Below are positions 8,568-17,764 of a DNA stretch of 64,000 nucleotides, piece by piece. The notes under the pieces were generated by a model. It had not been told where the DNA came from and made no database searches. It worked only from the letters and a program-made list of their open reading frames with translations. Position 1 is the first letter of the stretch. Each line of letters begins with the position of its first letter. The stretch comes from Chlamydiia bacterium. Lineage in GTDB: Bacteria > Chlamydiota > Chlamydiia > Chlamydiales > GCA-2402025. The position numbers were made by a program, and so were the translations under genes. The DNA lies in contig JAUICV010000002.1 in assembly GCA_030427725.1 (NCBI GenBank), forward strand, positions 324,436 through 388,435. Direction: 5' to 3'.

Positions 8568-9932
8568 ATGGCAACGCTGAAATTAAAAAAAGGTTTGGAT
8601 GTTCCGATTAGAGGACAAGCCCAAGGCTCTGTGATAGATCTCCCTGTTTCTAAGTACGTTGCCCTAGACCTATCTGCTTTTGATCAGTTGCGATTCAATA
8701 TCATAACTAAAGAAGGAGCTGAGGTTAAGATTGGAGACGTAATTGCTACAGATAAATATAGAGAGCAAGTTCAGTTTGTTTCACCAGCTTGTGGTAGGGT
8801 TGTAGAAATTATTAGGGGAGAAAAAAGAAGACCTCTCAAAGTTGTTATTGAGGTTTTGGGGAATGATTATAGGCAGCTAACAGCTCCTGGGCTTGATAAC
8901 TCGAATAGTGAGCAAATATTATCATTTCTTTCAAATAGCGGTTTTTTACCCCATATTGACCAAAGGCCTTGTTGTGTTATTCCAAATGCAAAGCATGTTC
9001 CAGATTCTATATTTATAAAGGCGTTAGAGTCTGATCCTTTAAATCCCACCCCCAATCTTCAAATTCAAGGGGAGGAAGATTTTTTTGCTCTCGGTTTAAA
9101 AGTTTTGGCTAAATTATGTCCTAAAGTTCATTTGGTCTATAAACAAAACGATAAGACAAAGGACTTTAACGAAGCAAAAGGCATTTTTGTTCATGATGCA
9201 AAAGGAGTCTATCCGGTCTGTAGTCCTTCTTTTCATATTTACAAGCTTCATCCGATTGTAGATCCAACTCAGATTGTTTGGTCTTTAGGAGTTAATGAAG
9301 TTGTAATTTTAGGAAAGCTTTTTGAAGAAGGGAAGTATTTTAACTCTAAAATCATAGCAAGAGCTGGAGAGGGATTAGAGGAGAATAATAGAAACTTTTT
9401 AAAAGTTAATCGAGGGCAGAGTTTAGGATCAATTCTTGAAATAGATCAGAATCTTTCTAAAAAAAGAGTTCTTTCAGGGACTTACCTTAAGGGGACAGAG
9501 GAAGGGGCTTCAGGTTATTTGGGATTTTTTGATACGTGTGTTTCGATCCTTGAAGAAAATTCAAAAAGAGAGCCTCTTCATTTTCTTGGGATAGGAATGA
9601 ATAAATATACTGCTACTAAGGGATATTTCTCTGGCTTTTTTCAAAATCGAAAAAAGGGGTACCATTTTGACTCTAATCAGCATGGAGAAAGACGGGCGTT
9701 TGTAGAATCAGAGCTATATCAAAGAGTTATGCCGATGAGGATTCCTGTTGTGGAATTGACCAAGGCGGTATTAGCGGAAGATTTTGAAAAAGCTGTTGAG
9801 TATGGTCTTCTAGAGGTCTCAGCGGATGACTTTATTTTACCAACTTTTATCTGCCCATCTAAGATCGAAATAACAGAAATTATTCGAAGTGGGCTTTACA
9901 AATATTCACAACAGTTTTTAACAGATGAATAA
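8568..9932 (+). CDS. nqrA: Na+-translocating NADH:quinone reductase subunit A
   Basis: NqrA is the soluble, quinone-interacting subunit of the six-subunit Na+-NQR that pumps sodium while oxidising NADH. The 454 residues match the family (about 450-465). The N-terminal KKGLDVPIRG segment, the Rnf/Nqr biotinyl-like hinge and the SNSGFLPHIDQRP segment are typical; the C-terminal FICPSKIEITEIIRSGL with Cys is characteristic of the NqrA/RnfC fold. Other nqr genes are not adjacent, as in Chlamydia where nqrA is separate from nqrBCDE. A short AGGT lies before the ATG. It depends on membrane partners encoded elsewhere. Confidence 0.92.
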   Translation: MATLKLKKGLDVPIRGQAQGSVIDLPVSKYVALDLSAFDQLRFNIITKEGAEVKIGDVIATDKYREQVQFVSPACGRVVEIIRGEKRRPLKVVIEVLGNDYRQLTAPGLDNSNSEQILSFLSNSGFLPHIDQRPCCVIPNAKHVPDSIFIKALESDPLNPTPNLQIQGEEDFFALGLKVLAKLCPKVHLVYKQNDKTKDFNEAKGIFVHDAKGVYPVCSPSFHIYKLHPIVDPTQIVWSLGVNEVVILGKLFEEGKYFNSKIIARAGEGLEENNRNFLKVNRGQSLGSILEIDQNLSKKRVLSGTYLKGTEEGASGYLGFFDTCVSILEENSKREPLHFLGIGMNKYTATKGYFSGFFQNRKKGYHFDSNQHGERRAFVESELYQRVMPMRIPVVELTKAVLAEDFEKAVEYGLLEVSADDFILPTFICPSKIEITEIIRSGLYKYSQQFLTDE

Positions 9933-10015
9933 AAGAAGACCTCTTTTTAAGAATATACATAAAATGATGATATCAACCATATTGGCGAGCTGTTTTTGTA
10001 ATAATAGTTGATCTT

Positions 10016-12193
10016 ATGGCAGTGGGCCTTAAGTTGTTGAGAAATTTTTGTTTGGCGTTGATATGCTTTTCTAGTGTTTGGGTGTTCTCCGAAATTGAGA
10101 ATAGCAGAGCTTCTGCTTTGTTCAGAGATCTTCAAGAAATTAAAACAATTGACACCAAGATAACTCAGCTGCCGCCCATTGTTTATAACACTTCTTTGAT
10201 TGTTGGCTGTATCAATATGCCTTCTGCAAGGGTTGCAGATACAGGAGCTACAGCAATTAGCTTTTCGTATCTACCTCCTTATCATGTCTATAGTTTCAAC
10301 TTTCAGATGTTTGGTCATGTAGAACTGGTTGGAAATTATCGTGTTTATAAAGGAATTTTAGAGCAAGGGTTTGGAAAAGCTGGTTTTGGTGATGATGCGG
10401 ATAGAGGCGCCAATGTTAAATTTGTTTTATATAAGGAAAGGGAAGGGCTCAGATATCTTCCAAGTTTTGCAATAGGTTTTGAAGATTTTTATGGAAGTCA
10501 AAGATTTAAATCTTTTTATGTAGCAGCAACAAAAACTTTTCTCAATCCAAGTATTGAATTAACTTTGGGATGGGGAAAAGGACGACTTAAGGGATTCTAT
10601 GGCACTATGTCCTGGACTCCTTTTAGACATTTTGATGTGTCAATTTTTAATGAGACATCCATCCTTCTGGAATATGATGCCTATAATTATCGATCTCATC
10701 AGTACGAACATCCCAAGGGAAGAGATGTTAGTTTTCCTGTGAATATTGGAATTTCTTTCAATGTATTTGATTTACTGCAGCTAAAAGTTAGCACTCTAAG
10801 AGGAAAAGAGCTCGCTGCACAAGCTTCATTAACTTACAACTTTGGAACATCAAAAGGGATTTTTCCTAAAACACAAAATCCAAATTTCTACACAGCGCCT
10901 GTTAATGTTGAACCTCTTGGCTATTTACGAGAAGAAAAAGATTTTGCTAAAGAGATTGCTATAGCGCTTTGCTCTCAGGGTCTTCCTCTCTATAAGATCT
11001 ATTTGCAATATAATGAAAAAGGAGAAAAAACTCTTTGGATGAAAATAGCGAATAGTCGCTATCGATTGGAGCATGAACTAAAGGAAAGGATTCAGTTTTT
11101 ACTTTCTTCTCTTATGCCAAACAATATCTACTCAACAGTAGTTGTTGTAGAGTCTGATGGAATTCCAACACAGGCGTATTTTTTTCTAACAAGTTCATTG
11201 AAGAAGTTTTTGAGTCAGAAAATCTCAGAAGAAGAGTTGAGTGTACTATCTCCTATGGTTGAAGCTTTAGATGAACCTGATGTCTTTGATAGAACGTTAT
11301 TATACAGAAGAAGAAAAGATACATGGATGCTCACGCTGCGTCCTAGGCTTTTAACCTTTTTTGGAAGTACAACAGGAAAAATTAAATATAGTATTGGTTT
11401 TGTTGGAGGTCCGGAAGGTTATTTGTTTGATTCGATCTACTACAAGTGCCAAGGTGCTTATAACATTTCATCTAGCATGTCTACAGTTGGTGATCGTGAT
11501 GTGTATAACACGTCACAACTTCCAATGGTTCGATCTGATAGTTTAAAGTATCTATCTAGCCAAACACTTCAACTTGAGCAGCTTTATCTTCAAAAGGGAT
11601 ATAACTTATCGAAAGGGTGGTATGCAAGATGGGGACTTGGTTATTTTGAGCAGGCTTATGGAGGAGTCTCTTTAGAGATGCTTTATTATCCTGTTAGTTC
11701 AAATTTCGCATTTGGAATAGAAGGAGCTGGTGTTCTAAAAAGAAATTACAGAGGGCTTGGATTTACCACAAAAGTTAAAAAATACAACATAGATACAACT
11801 TATCAATATGTACACTTCTTGGGGTATCAGTATTTTTTCGATCTTTATTATCAATATGCTCCATGGAATGTAGATTGTAAAGTTAGTCTAGGATCGTTTT
11901 TAGCTCGCGATAAAGGAGTGAGCTTTGAATTGTCTAGATATTACCCAAGTGGTATGAGATTTTCTATATGGTATACAATTACAACAGCAAAGGACATGGT
12001 AAATGGGAAAAGATACAACGACAAAGGGATAGCTTTTTATATTCCCTTTGACCTTTTCCTCAAAAAAAGCAGTCGAACTATGCTCGGATATGCTATGTCA
12101 GAATGGTTGAGAGATGTAGGAGCTCGCTCAGCGACAGGAAAGAGGTTATACCCAACAATCAATATAGAGCGGCAAAGATTTCAGAACCGTTAA
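10016..12193 (+). CDS. YjbH-family outer-membrane beta-barrel (exopolysaccharide-associated)
   Basis: The 725-residue protein has a signal peptide (about 1-25, ending near VFSE) and the YjbH opening in NMPSARVADTGATAISFSY (about 64-82). Many amphipathic strands with aromatic ends follow, as expected for an outer-membrane barrel. YjbH is the outer-membrane lipoprotein of the enterobacterial yjbEFGH exopolysaccharide operon, and in related clusters (GfcD) it serves polymer secretion or assembly; here there is no lipobox and no YjbE/F/G partner beside it. The gene stands 83 bp after nqrA and converges on the fucosyltransferase-like gene with a 4 bp TTAA overlap. A link to surface glycan export is an inference from family and location. 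Confidence 0.75.
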   Translation: MAVGLKLLRNFCLALICFSSVWVFSEIENSRASALFRDLQEIKTIDTKITQLPPIVYNTSLIVGCINMPSARVADTGATAISFSYLPPYHVYSFNFQMFGHVELVGNYRVYKGILEQGFGKAGFGDDADRGANVKFVLYKEREGLRYLPSFAIGFEDFYGSQRFKSFYVAATKTFLNPSIELTLGWGKGRLKGFYGTMSWTPFRHFDVSIFNETSILLEYDAYNYRSHQYEHPKGRDVSFPVNIGISFNVFDLLQLKVSTLRGKELAAQASLTYNFGTSKGIFPKTQNPNFYTAPVNVEPLGYLREEKDFAKEIAIALCSQGLPLYKIYLQYNEKGEKTLWMKIANSRYRLEHELKERIQFLLSSLMPNNIYSTVVVVESDGIPTQAYFFLTSSLKKFLSQKISEEELSVLSPMVEALDEPDVFDRTLLYRRRKDTWMLTLRPRLLTFFGSTTGKIKYSIGFVGGPEGYLFDSIYYKCQGAYNISSSMSTVGDRDVYNTSQLPMVRSDSLKYLSSQTLQLEQLYLQKGYNLSKGWYARWGLGYFEQAYGGVSLEMLYYPVSSNFAFGIEGAGVLKRNYRGLGFTTKVKKYNIDTTYQYVHFLGYQYFFDLYYQYAPWNVDCKVSLGSFLARDKGVSFELSRYYPSGMRFSIWYTITTAKDMVNGKRYNDKGIAFYIPFDLFLKKSSRTMLGYAMSEWLRDVGARSATGKRLYPTINIERQRFQNR

Positions 12194-13053
12194 AGTTGAA
12201 TCCACCCGTCTGGAATTAAATCTTTTGTATTATGACAATCAAGTTTTGGTCCAAACCATCTTTTAGGAGCAACGATGATTTTTTCGGGATTTTTATTAAG
12301 GTATGCGGCCCACCACGAAAAAGTTGAGTTAGCAATAATATTGTGCTTACAAAGACTCATCAGATAAAAATCGATATGATAAGGATTGTCTTCGACAAAG
12401 GTCACATCAATTTCAAAATCATCAAAAGCATTTTGGATAAGTTTTTTTGCAAAAGGCATATCATCTGAAAATACAATAAAATGAGAATCTTCAGGAAATA
12501 AAGAGACAGCTTCTCTTAGGTAGTCCTCTGTAATCGGAGGGTGGAAAAGGTGGATTTCTGGTGTTATACGCAAATCCTTATTGTACGATCGGATGTGGAT
12601 AGATACCGTGTTAGGGTCATTAATGATGTCAGAAAAATCCTGCTGTAACTCTTCTTGAATTGTTTCTGATGGTGAAAACAGATCTATGATTTGCTCTTTA
12701 TAATTAAGAAAATACTTTTCCGACGTGAAGTGTCCATTCAGTAGTGTGTTTCTTACAGGATTGATTTCTTTATAAGCAAAAAAGGGCTCATTGTAGACAA
12801 AAAATTTTCTTCGGATTCTTTGGGGGTTTAACTTGTAGAAGATGTTCTCGTAGTTGTTCAGTTGATTATAATTAGTTTTTAAAAGGTCTGGAAAAACTGG
12901 TTCCATATTATGCTCATAAGACAAGGCCATAGTCGCAGCTATTTGAAACATCTGGTTACCAAGCTCTCCCATTAAAGTAGCTGAAATATACCTTTGCCTA
13001 CAAAATCCTTGAGAAAGGATGCAAAGTAAAATTGTCACAATATATTTTAGCAT
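12190..13053 (-). CDS. GT11-family (alpha-1,2-fucosyltransferase-like) protein with export signal
   Basis: The 287-residue protein carries GT11 hallmarks: MGELGNQMFQIAA (28-40), HIRSYN (153-158; usually HIRRGDY), VFSDDMPFAK (194-203) and NSTFSWWAAYL (242-252). GT11 enzymes move fucose from GDP-fucose to galactose with inverting alpha-1,2 linkage. Residues 1-18 (MLKYIVTILLCILSQGFC) form a signal peptide or signal anchor immediately before the catalytic domain, which ordinary bacterial GT11 enzymes lack. The altered HIRSYN box may change donor use. It lies 15 bp after the GT2 gene on the same strand and is probably co-transcribed. Fucose specificity is an inference from the family. Confidence 0.82.
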   Translation of the reverse strand: MLKYIVTILLCILSQGFCRQRYISATLMGELGNQMFQIAATMALSYEHNMEPVFPDLLKTNYNQLNNYENIFYKLNPQRIRRKFFVYNEPFFAYKEINPVRNTLLNGHFTSEKYFLNYKEQIIDLFSPSETIQEELQQDFSDIINDPNTVSIHIRSYNKDLRITPEIHLFHPPITEDYLREAVSLFPEDSHFIVFSDDMPFAKKLIQNAFDDFEIDVTFVEDNPYHIDFYLMSLCKHNIIANSTFSWWAAYLNKNPEKIIVAPKRWFGPKLDCHNTKDLIPDGWIQL

Positions 13054-13068
13054 TTTTATATCTAATCC

Positions 13069-13893
13069 TTATCTGATTGGTTCCGAAGTTCTGATGTAGG
13101 CATACAGATTCAAAGGGAGTTCAATAAGAAAATTTTTTTTAAAGCGCCTTGCTGCTTTAAAGAAAAAACCAGAATCTTCTCCATAAGAGTCATTATTATA
13201 TTTGAATGTTTGTAAAACCCTTCTCCTAACTGCAATGTTTCCAAACGTGAATAGTAAGTTTGGTGCGCTATATGGAAGTCCTAAGGCTCTTTTCATTTGA
13301 GCCTGTCTGGAATTAACATATTTAACCATTTGAATGTTTCTTTGTCTAAGTTTTGTTAATTTCCAATTAGTGTTAGAAAAGGTGAAGCTATTCATGAGCT
13401 CTTGGATAGTATCTAAAGATTTAGGCTCCTTAAAATCTTTTGAAAAAGATAAATGGAATAAAAAGTCATAGTGTAGCTTTCGATATAACGCTTTTGAAAC
13501 TTCTATTCTTTGTGGATGAGGAATATCATCAGCATCTTGAAAAATAATTAAGTGTCCAGAGCTTTTTTGAAAAGCTAAGTTTCTATTAGTTCCAGCAGAA
13601 TTTCTCTCTTCTGTTTTCAAAATGATAAGATCAAAAGGGTAGTTATTTTGTTTAAGTTTGTTCATCGCTCTGATATCTGAGGGTGTCAAACTAGACGCAG
13701 AAATGATTACTTCATCAGGGATGACTGTTTGGGTCGACAAGTTTTCTAAAAGTGAGGGTAAGAATTCAACATGAGAATAAATGCAAGGAATTAGGACAGA
13801 AACTTCACAAATGGAAGATATCCCAAAATTTGTAAAAAGCATGAAACAGAAAAAATACAAAGCTGCACAAAAACGAGTTTGGAGAATACTCAT
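13069..13893 (-). CDS. GT2-type glycosyltransferase with export signal
   Basis: The 274-residue protein has a GT-A fold of family GT2. The first strand VSVLIPCIYS (31-40) is followed by GTNRNLAFQKSSGHLIIFQDADD (101-123, read in parts), with QDADD at 119-123 as the metal/nucleotide-sugar motif. Residues 1-29 are strongly hydrophobic (ALYFFCFMLF core) and look like a signal peptide or membrane anchor placed directly before the catalytic domain. Acceptor and donor are unknown. It is the first gene of a two-gene unit with the GT11 gene, and it is divergent from uvrD across 125 bp. Confidence 0.82.
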   Translation of the reverse strand: MSILQTRFCAALYFFCFMLFTNFGISSICEVSVLIPCIYSHVEFLPSLLENLSTQTVIPDEVIISASSLTPSDIRAMNKLKQNNYPFDLIILKTEERNSAGTNRNLAFQKSSGHLIIFQDADDIPHPQRIEVSKALYRKLHYDFLFHLSFSKDFKEPKSLDTIQELMNSFTFSNTNWKLTKLRQRNIQMVKYVNSRQAQMKRALGLPYSAPNLLFTFGNIAVRRRVLQTFKYNNDSYGEDSGFFFKAARRFKKNFLIELPLNLYAYIRTSEPIR

Positions 13894-14018
13894 AAACTAA
13901 TTAACCCGATAAATTTCTTTCTTCAAAGAGTAGGTAGTTATTCCTTTTTTTTCAAAAGAAATGGGGACAAACAAGCCTTTATGATACCCTTTTGTGCTTA
14001 AACTAGAGGAGTTGAATT

Positions 14019-16106
14019 TTGTTAGGCCAATTAAATGATAAACAACAACAAGCTGTAAATCATATTGATGGAGCATTACTAGTTTTAGCAGGGGCCGGAT
14101 CTGGTAAAACGAAGGTTGTTACAGAAAGAATATCTAACTTACTTCGTATTGGAGTTCCTGCATCAGAAATTTTAGCTGTGACCTTTACTAATAAAGCTGC
14201 TCAAGAAATGAAATCTAGAATTCAAAAACAATCAAATTATTTTGTCTTAACATGCACTTTCCATTCATTAGGTGCTAGGATTTTAAGAGAATCTATTTCG
14301 TATTTAGGATTTCATCAAGACTTTACCATCTATGATGAAGAAGATGTGTTAAAGCTTCTTAAAGAGTGCTTTAAACTCCTAAATTTAAAAGAAGATAAAG
14401 CATCGATCAAAGCGGTTAGGTATAAAATTAGTGAAGCTAAGGCAAATTTAATCCTTCCAGAGAAATATACTGAAGATGAAGAGGTTAAGGATGTTTATAA
14501 TCTCTATGAACAAAGATTAAAGTCTTGCAATGCATTGGATTTTGACGATCTCCTTTTTAAAACGGTTCTTCTACTCAGGGAGTTTCCTGAGGTTTTACAA
14601 ACTTATCAGAGAAGGTGGAGGTTTATTTTAGTTGATGAGTATCAAGATACGAATACCTCGCAATATGTGTTGATGCGGTTGTTATCACACAGACACGGCA
14701 ATTTGTTTGCTGTAGGAGACCCTGATCAATCCATATATTCATGGCGAGGAGCCAACATTAACAACATTTTAAACTTTGAAGAGGATTTTGAAAATACCCA
14801 AGTAGTTAGGCTCGAACAAAATTATAGGAGTACAGAGCACATCTTATCTGCAGCAAATAGCTTAATTGCTCATAATGAATCAAGGTACGAAAAAAAGTTG
14901 TGGAGCTCTCTTGGAGAGGGTGAAAAAGTTGCTATTGAAATTTTAGAAAATGAAAAACAAGAGTCTTCATTTGTCGTAGAGCGTATCTTGCAGCATTTGT
15001 CCCAAGGTTACTCTTTGAATGAAATCGTGATATTTTATAGGACGAATGCTCAATCGAGAAATTTTGAAGATTTGTTGTTAAAAGAAAACCTTCCTTATAC
15101 GATCGTTGGAGGGATGTCTTTTTATCAGAGGAGGGAGATAAAAGACATATTAGCATATTTAAAGTGTGCTTGTTTTGAAGCAGATATAGTGTCATTTGCA
15201 AGAGCTGTAAATCTACCCAAAAGAGGTCTTGGACCATCTTTTGTAACTAAAATGATAGATTATGCACAGGGCAAAGGAATTCCAGTACTTAGAGCGTGCC
15301 GACAAATTATACAAAATCAAATACCTCAAGAGGTGAAAATTTCTCCTAAACAGCGGAAAGCTTTAGAAGAATTTATGATGGTCATTGATGAAATAAAAGA
15401 ACTAGCACAAGTAAGGGCCCCATTGAAGGAGATTCTGAAGTCGGGGATAGTTGGATCGAATTATTTGTCATTTTTAAAACTTGATGAAGAGAGTTATGTT
15501 GAAAGGAAAGAGAATCTTGATGAGCTTGTTTCAAAATCTGTTGAGTGGGAAATGGAAGCATTAGAGCCGTCTCTTAACCTTTTTTTAGAAGAGCTTTCTC
15601 TTAAATCCAGCTTAGATGAGACAAAGGGAGTTCAAGAATCTTTAAAACTTATGACCCTTCATAATGGAAAAGGCTTAGAGTTTGATGTCTGTTTTATAGT
15701 TGGCATGGAAGAAGATGTCCTTCCACACATCAATTCAAAAGATGATCCATCAGCCTTAGAAGAGGAAAGAAGGTTGTGTTACGTAGGGATGACAAGAGCT
15801 AAAAAGCAGCTTTATATGACCGCTTCAAAGTATCGGTTTTTTTGGGGCAATCCAAAAATCATGTCTATTAGTCGTTTTTTGAATGAAATTGATAAAAAAC
15901 ATGTTCAAGTTTCAGATTCTGAGGGTGAAAATTTCCCTGAAAACTTTGAAAAGCTAGGATCTATGGTGATTCACAAGGATTTTGGACAAGGCATCATAAG
16001 AAAAGTTTATAATACCTCACTAGGAGAGACTTACGATGTTTATTTTTCAGAAAGTAAATCGATGAAATCTTTAGTGGCTAAATATGCAAAGTTGAAGATG
16101 GTCTAG
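14019..16106 (+). CDS. uvrD: UvrD/PcrA-family DNA helicase
   Basis: A superfamily 1 3'-5' helicase for nucleotide excision repair and replication restart. The 695 residues contain LNDKQQQAV (Q motif), AGAGSGKTK (Walker A, about 25-33), VTFTNKAA (motif Ia), VDEYQDTN (motif II), GDPDQSIYSWRGA (motif III), QNYRS (motif IV), LMTLHNGKGLEFD (motif V) and YVGMTRAKK (motif VI), in order. The C-terminus ends with the Tudor-like domain typical of PcrA (GSMVIHKDFGQGII). The start is TTG at 14019, supported by a strong AGGAG at 14006-14011 about 8 bp upstream. It sits as a lone plus-strand gene between two minus-strand glycosyltransferase groups, and its stop overlaps the next gene by 4 bp (CTAG). Confidence 0.95.
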   Translation: MLGQLNDKQQQAVNHIDGALLVLAGAGSGKTKVVTERISNLLRIGVPASEILAVTFTNKAAQEMKSRIQKQSNYFVLTCTFHSLGARILRESISYLGFHQDFTIYDEEDVLKLLKECFKLLNLKEDKASIKAVRYKISEAKANLILPEKYTEDEEVKDVYNLYEQRLKSCNALDFDDLLFKTVLLLREFPEVLQTYQRRWRFILVDEYQDTNTSQYVLMRLLSHRHGNLFAVGDPDQSIYSWRGANINNILNFEEDFENTQVVRLEQNYRSTEHILSAANSLIAHNESRYEKKLWSSLGEGEKVAIEILENEKQESSFVVERILQHLSQGYSLNEIVIFYRTNAQSRNFEDLLLKENLPYTIVGGMSFYQRREIKDILAYLKCACFEADIVSFARAVNLPKRGLGPSFVTKMIDYAQGKGIPVLRACRQIIQNQIPQEVKISPKQRKALEEFMMVIDEIKELAQVRAPLKEILKSGIVGSNYLSFLKLDEESYVERKENLDELVSKSVEWEMEALEPSLNLFLEELSLKSSLDETKGVQESLKLMTLHNGKGLEFDVCFIVGMEEDVLPHINSKDDPSALEEERRLCYVGMTRAKKQLYMTASKYRFFWGNPKIMSISRFLNEIDKKHVQVSDSEGENFPENFEKLGSMVIHKDFGQGIIRKVYNTSLGETYDVYFSESKSMKSLVAKYAKLKMV

Positions 16107-16915
16107 AAAGGTTTTAATTTTTCTAGAAATTCATTTGGAGTTGTTAGAACAGGATATTGTTGATCTTCGCAATGTGTACATAATTTATCAGGTATAAATC
16201 TTGAATGAAGTTTTGAAAATTTTAAAAGTCCCTTCAGGATTAGATCTTTAGTTCCTACATTTGAATTAAGCTGAGAAAGTTCTTTAAGATTCAATTGTCT
16301 TATAAGACCAATATAAAATGTTTTCAGATAGTTTTTTTGAGGGGTAATGCCTACAGAACTTGGATTGTATTTGCCTCTTTCAAAGCTGTATGTTAGCCAA
16401 ACGTTTGGATCTTGGTAAATGTGATTTAGCTTATGAAGGACCAAATTGTTCGCAAACCTGTCATTTGCTTCTAGAGGAATTAAAATTTGGTCATCTTTAT
16501 ATTTTTGTAAGATCTCCGTATAAATATCACCTAAACTAGAGGAGTTTACAGGTCTATAGAACTGAATTTTTTTGTAGGAGCCTAATTTTGAAGCTACTGC
16601 TTGTGCTTTTTTGATATTATTTCCTGTGGAGCTAATATCTATAAACACAACTTCAAAGCGTGTATAGTCTTGGTCAAGGACCGATTGAAAACTATATAGG
16701 TTAAAAGGTGATTGGTCTGTAGAAAAAATAAATACGACGAATGATTTCTCTGATTCTATAGGTGTAGCTGATTCGGTTGACAAGAGTTTTTCTTTTAAAG
16801 TTTTATGATCATTTATAAAAAGAGACTTGTATTCTTTTAAAAAAAACAAAGGGACAAAGACTAGCAGTAAGATAGCCAATGCTTTCTGAATCGACTCATT
16901 TTTTTTTCGAGCCAT
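16103..16915 (-). CDS. Membrane-anchored GT2-like protein without DXD motif
   Basis: The 270-residue protein has an N-terminal hydrophobic segment (about 11-27) after a lysine-rich start, giving a type II membrane topology. Residues 58-200 follow the GT2 pattern: FVVFIFSTDQSPFNLYSFQSVLDQDY resembles the opening of the GT2 protein at 19838 (VIPSYNNES...CLDQKYENF). At the position of that protein's DGDD, this one has LEANDRF (148-154), so the metal-binding DXD is lost. It may be a non-catalytic partner or use another ligand set. A CTHC pair lies near the C-terminus. It is the last gene of the minus-strand group and may be a diverged duplicate of the first. Confidence 0.6.
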   Translation of the reverse strand: MARKKNESIQKALAILLLVFVPLFFLKEYKSLFINDHKTLKEKLLSTESATPIESEKSFVVFIFSTDQSPFNLYSFQSVLDQDYTRFEVVFIDISSTGNNIKKAQAVASKLGSYKKIQFYRPVNSSSLGDIYTEILQKYKDDQILIPLEANDRFANNLVLHKLNHIYQDPNVWLTYSFERGKYNPSSVGITPQKNYLKTFYIGLIRQLNLKELSQLNSNVGTKDLILKGLLKFSKLHSRFIPDKLCTHCEDQQYPVLTTPNEFLEKLKPF

Positions 16916-16951
16916 AACCTCTTTCCATCCATAAGCTCTTAAAACTTCAAC

Positions 16952-17764
16952 TTAATTGTTTCTAAAAGAGGCGTCAATATTTTTTAAAGGATAGGAAGAT
17001 AAGATCTGTTTCCATTGCAAAGATTTTTGACTTTGAATGTATTGTAAGCCATCATTGATCGATGCTCTTGCTAAAGTGTCTATATCCAAATCACTGAGTC
17101 TTATGGAAATAGCTTCTACATCCTTTGGGTTTTGTAAGAGTTGAGAGAGATTCTTTTTACAAAGCAAAAACGCTTTATTTTTCCTGAAGAGTTGATAGAT
17201 TAAATAACTAGACCAAAGGAAGATAGGGGAAAAGCTCGCAGGAGAAAAACTATCAAAGATAAGTGAGAAAAGAAGGGGAATAAAACTTGATAATACAAAT
17301 ATCACTGAGTCTAAAGGTGTTGAAAATAATGGACCAAAATATCTCCTAATGGGATTAGATAAAGCCTGATAGGCTATCATTTCCTCGTACTTTGAACTTG
17401 TAAAGGCACATCTAACAGCATGAATCATTTCGTGTGTCAGTATTTCATCTTTGAATTGGATAGGGTCTTTTCTAGGAATTTCAATAATGGGGAGTTTGAT
17501 TTTATTAGCTTCATAGACCAGTGTTCGTGCAATTTCCCAAATAAAAATAGTACGTGATTTCCTTATAATTGGGATCCATTGGGCTGTTATGTCCCATTTT
17601 TGAGATGTGATTGATTTTTGAGCTCTTTTTTTGTTTCCAATTAAACTTTCTAATAAGTTTGGGTCGGTAGACGCCTTGATTCTTTGTATGAAATCAATTG
17701 AATTCTCTGTGGGACCGGCTAAAAATCCTAGTTTATTGTACTTTTTTAATTCTTCTGGAGTCAT
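16952..17764 (-). CDS. Putative membrane zinc metallopeptidase (HEXXH)
   Basis: The 270-residue protein is not a family I recognise. It contains HEMIH at 111-115, a perfect HEXXH zinc motif, preceded by the IPIIR...FKDEILT region, with acids at Glu127/Glu128 about 12 residues later that could be the third ligand of a gluzincin. Two hydrophobic segments follow (about 153-172 and 178-194), so the protein is probably membrane-bound with the active site on one face. Its start overlaps the end of the GT32 gene by 32 bp, and the GT2-like gene follows after 36 bp, so it belongs to this transcription unit. It could process exported proteins of the cluster; that is inference. Chance occurrence of the motif cannot be excluded. 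Confidence 0.6.
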   Translation of the reverse strand: MTPEELKKYNKLGFLAGPTENSIDFIQRIKASTDPNLLESLIGNKKRAQKSITSQKWDITAQWIPIIRKSRTIFIWEIARTLVYEANKIKLPIIEIPRKDPIQFKDEILTHEMIHAVRCAFTSSKYEEMIAYQALSNPIRRYFGPLFSTPLDSVIFVLSSFIPLLFSLIFDSFSPASFSPIFLWSSYLIYQLFRKNKAFLLCKKNLSQLLQNPKDVEAISIRLSDLDIDTLARASINDGLQYIQSQKSLQWKQILSSYPLKNIDASFRNN

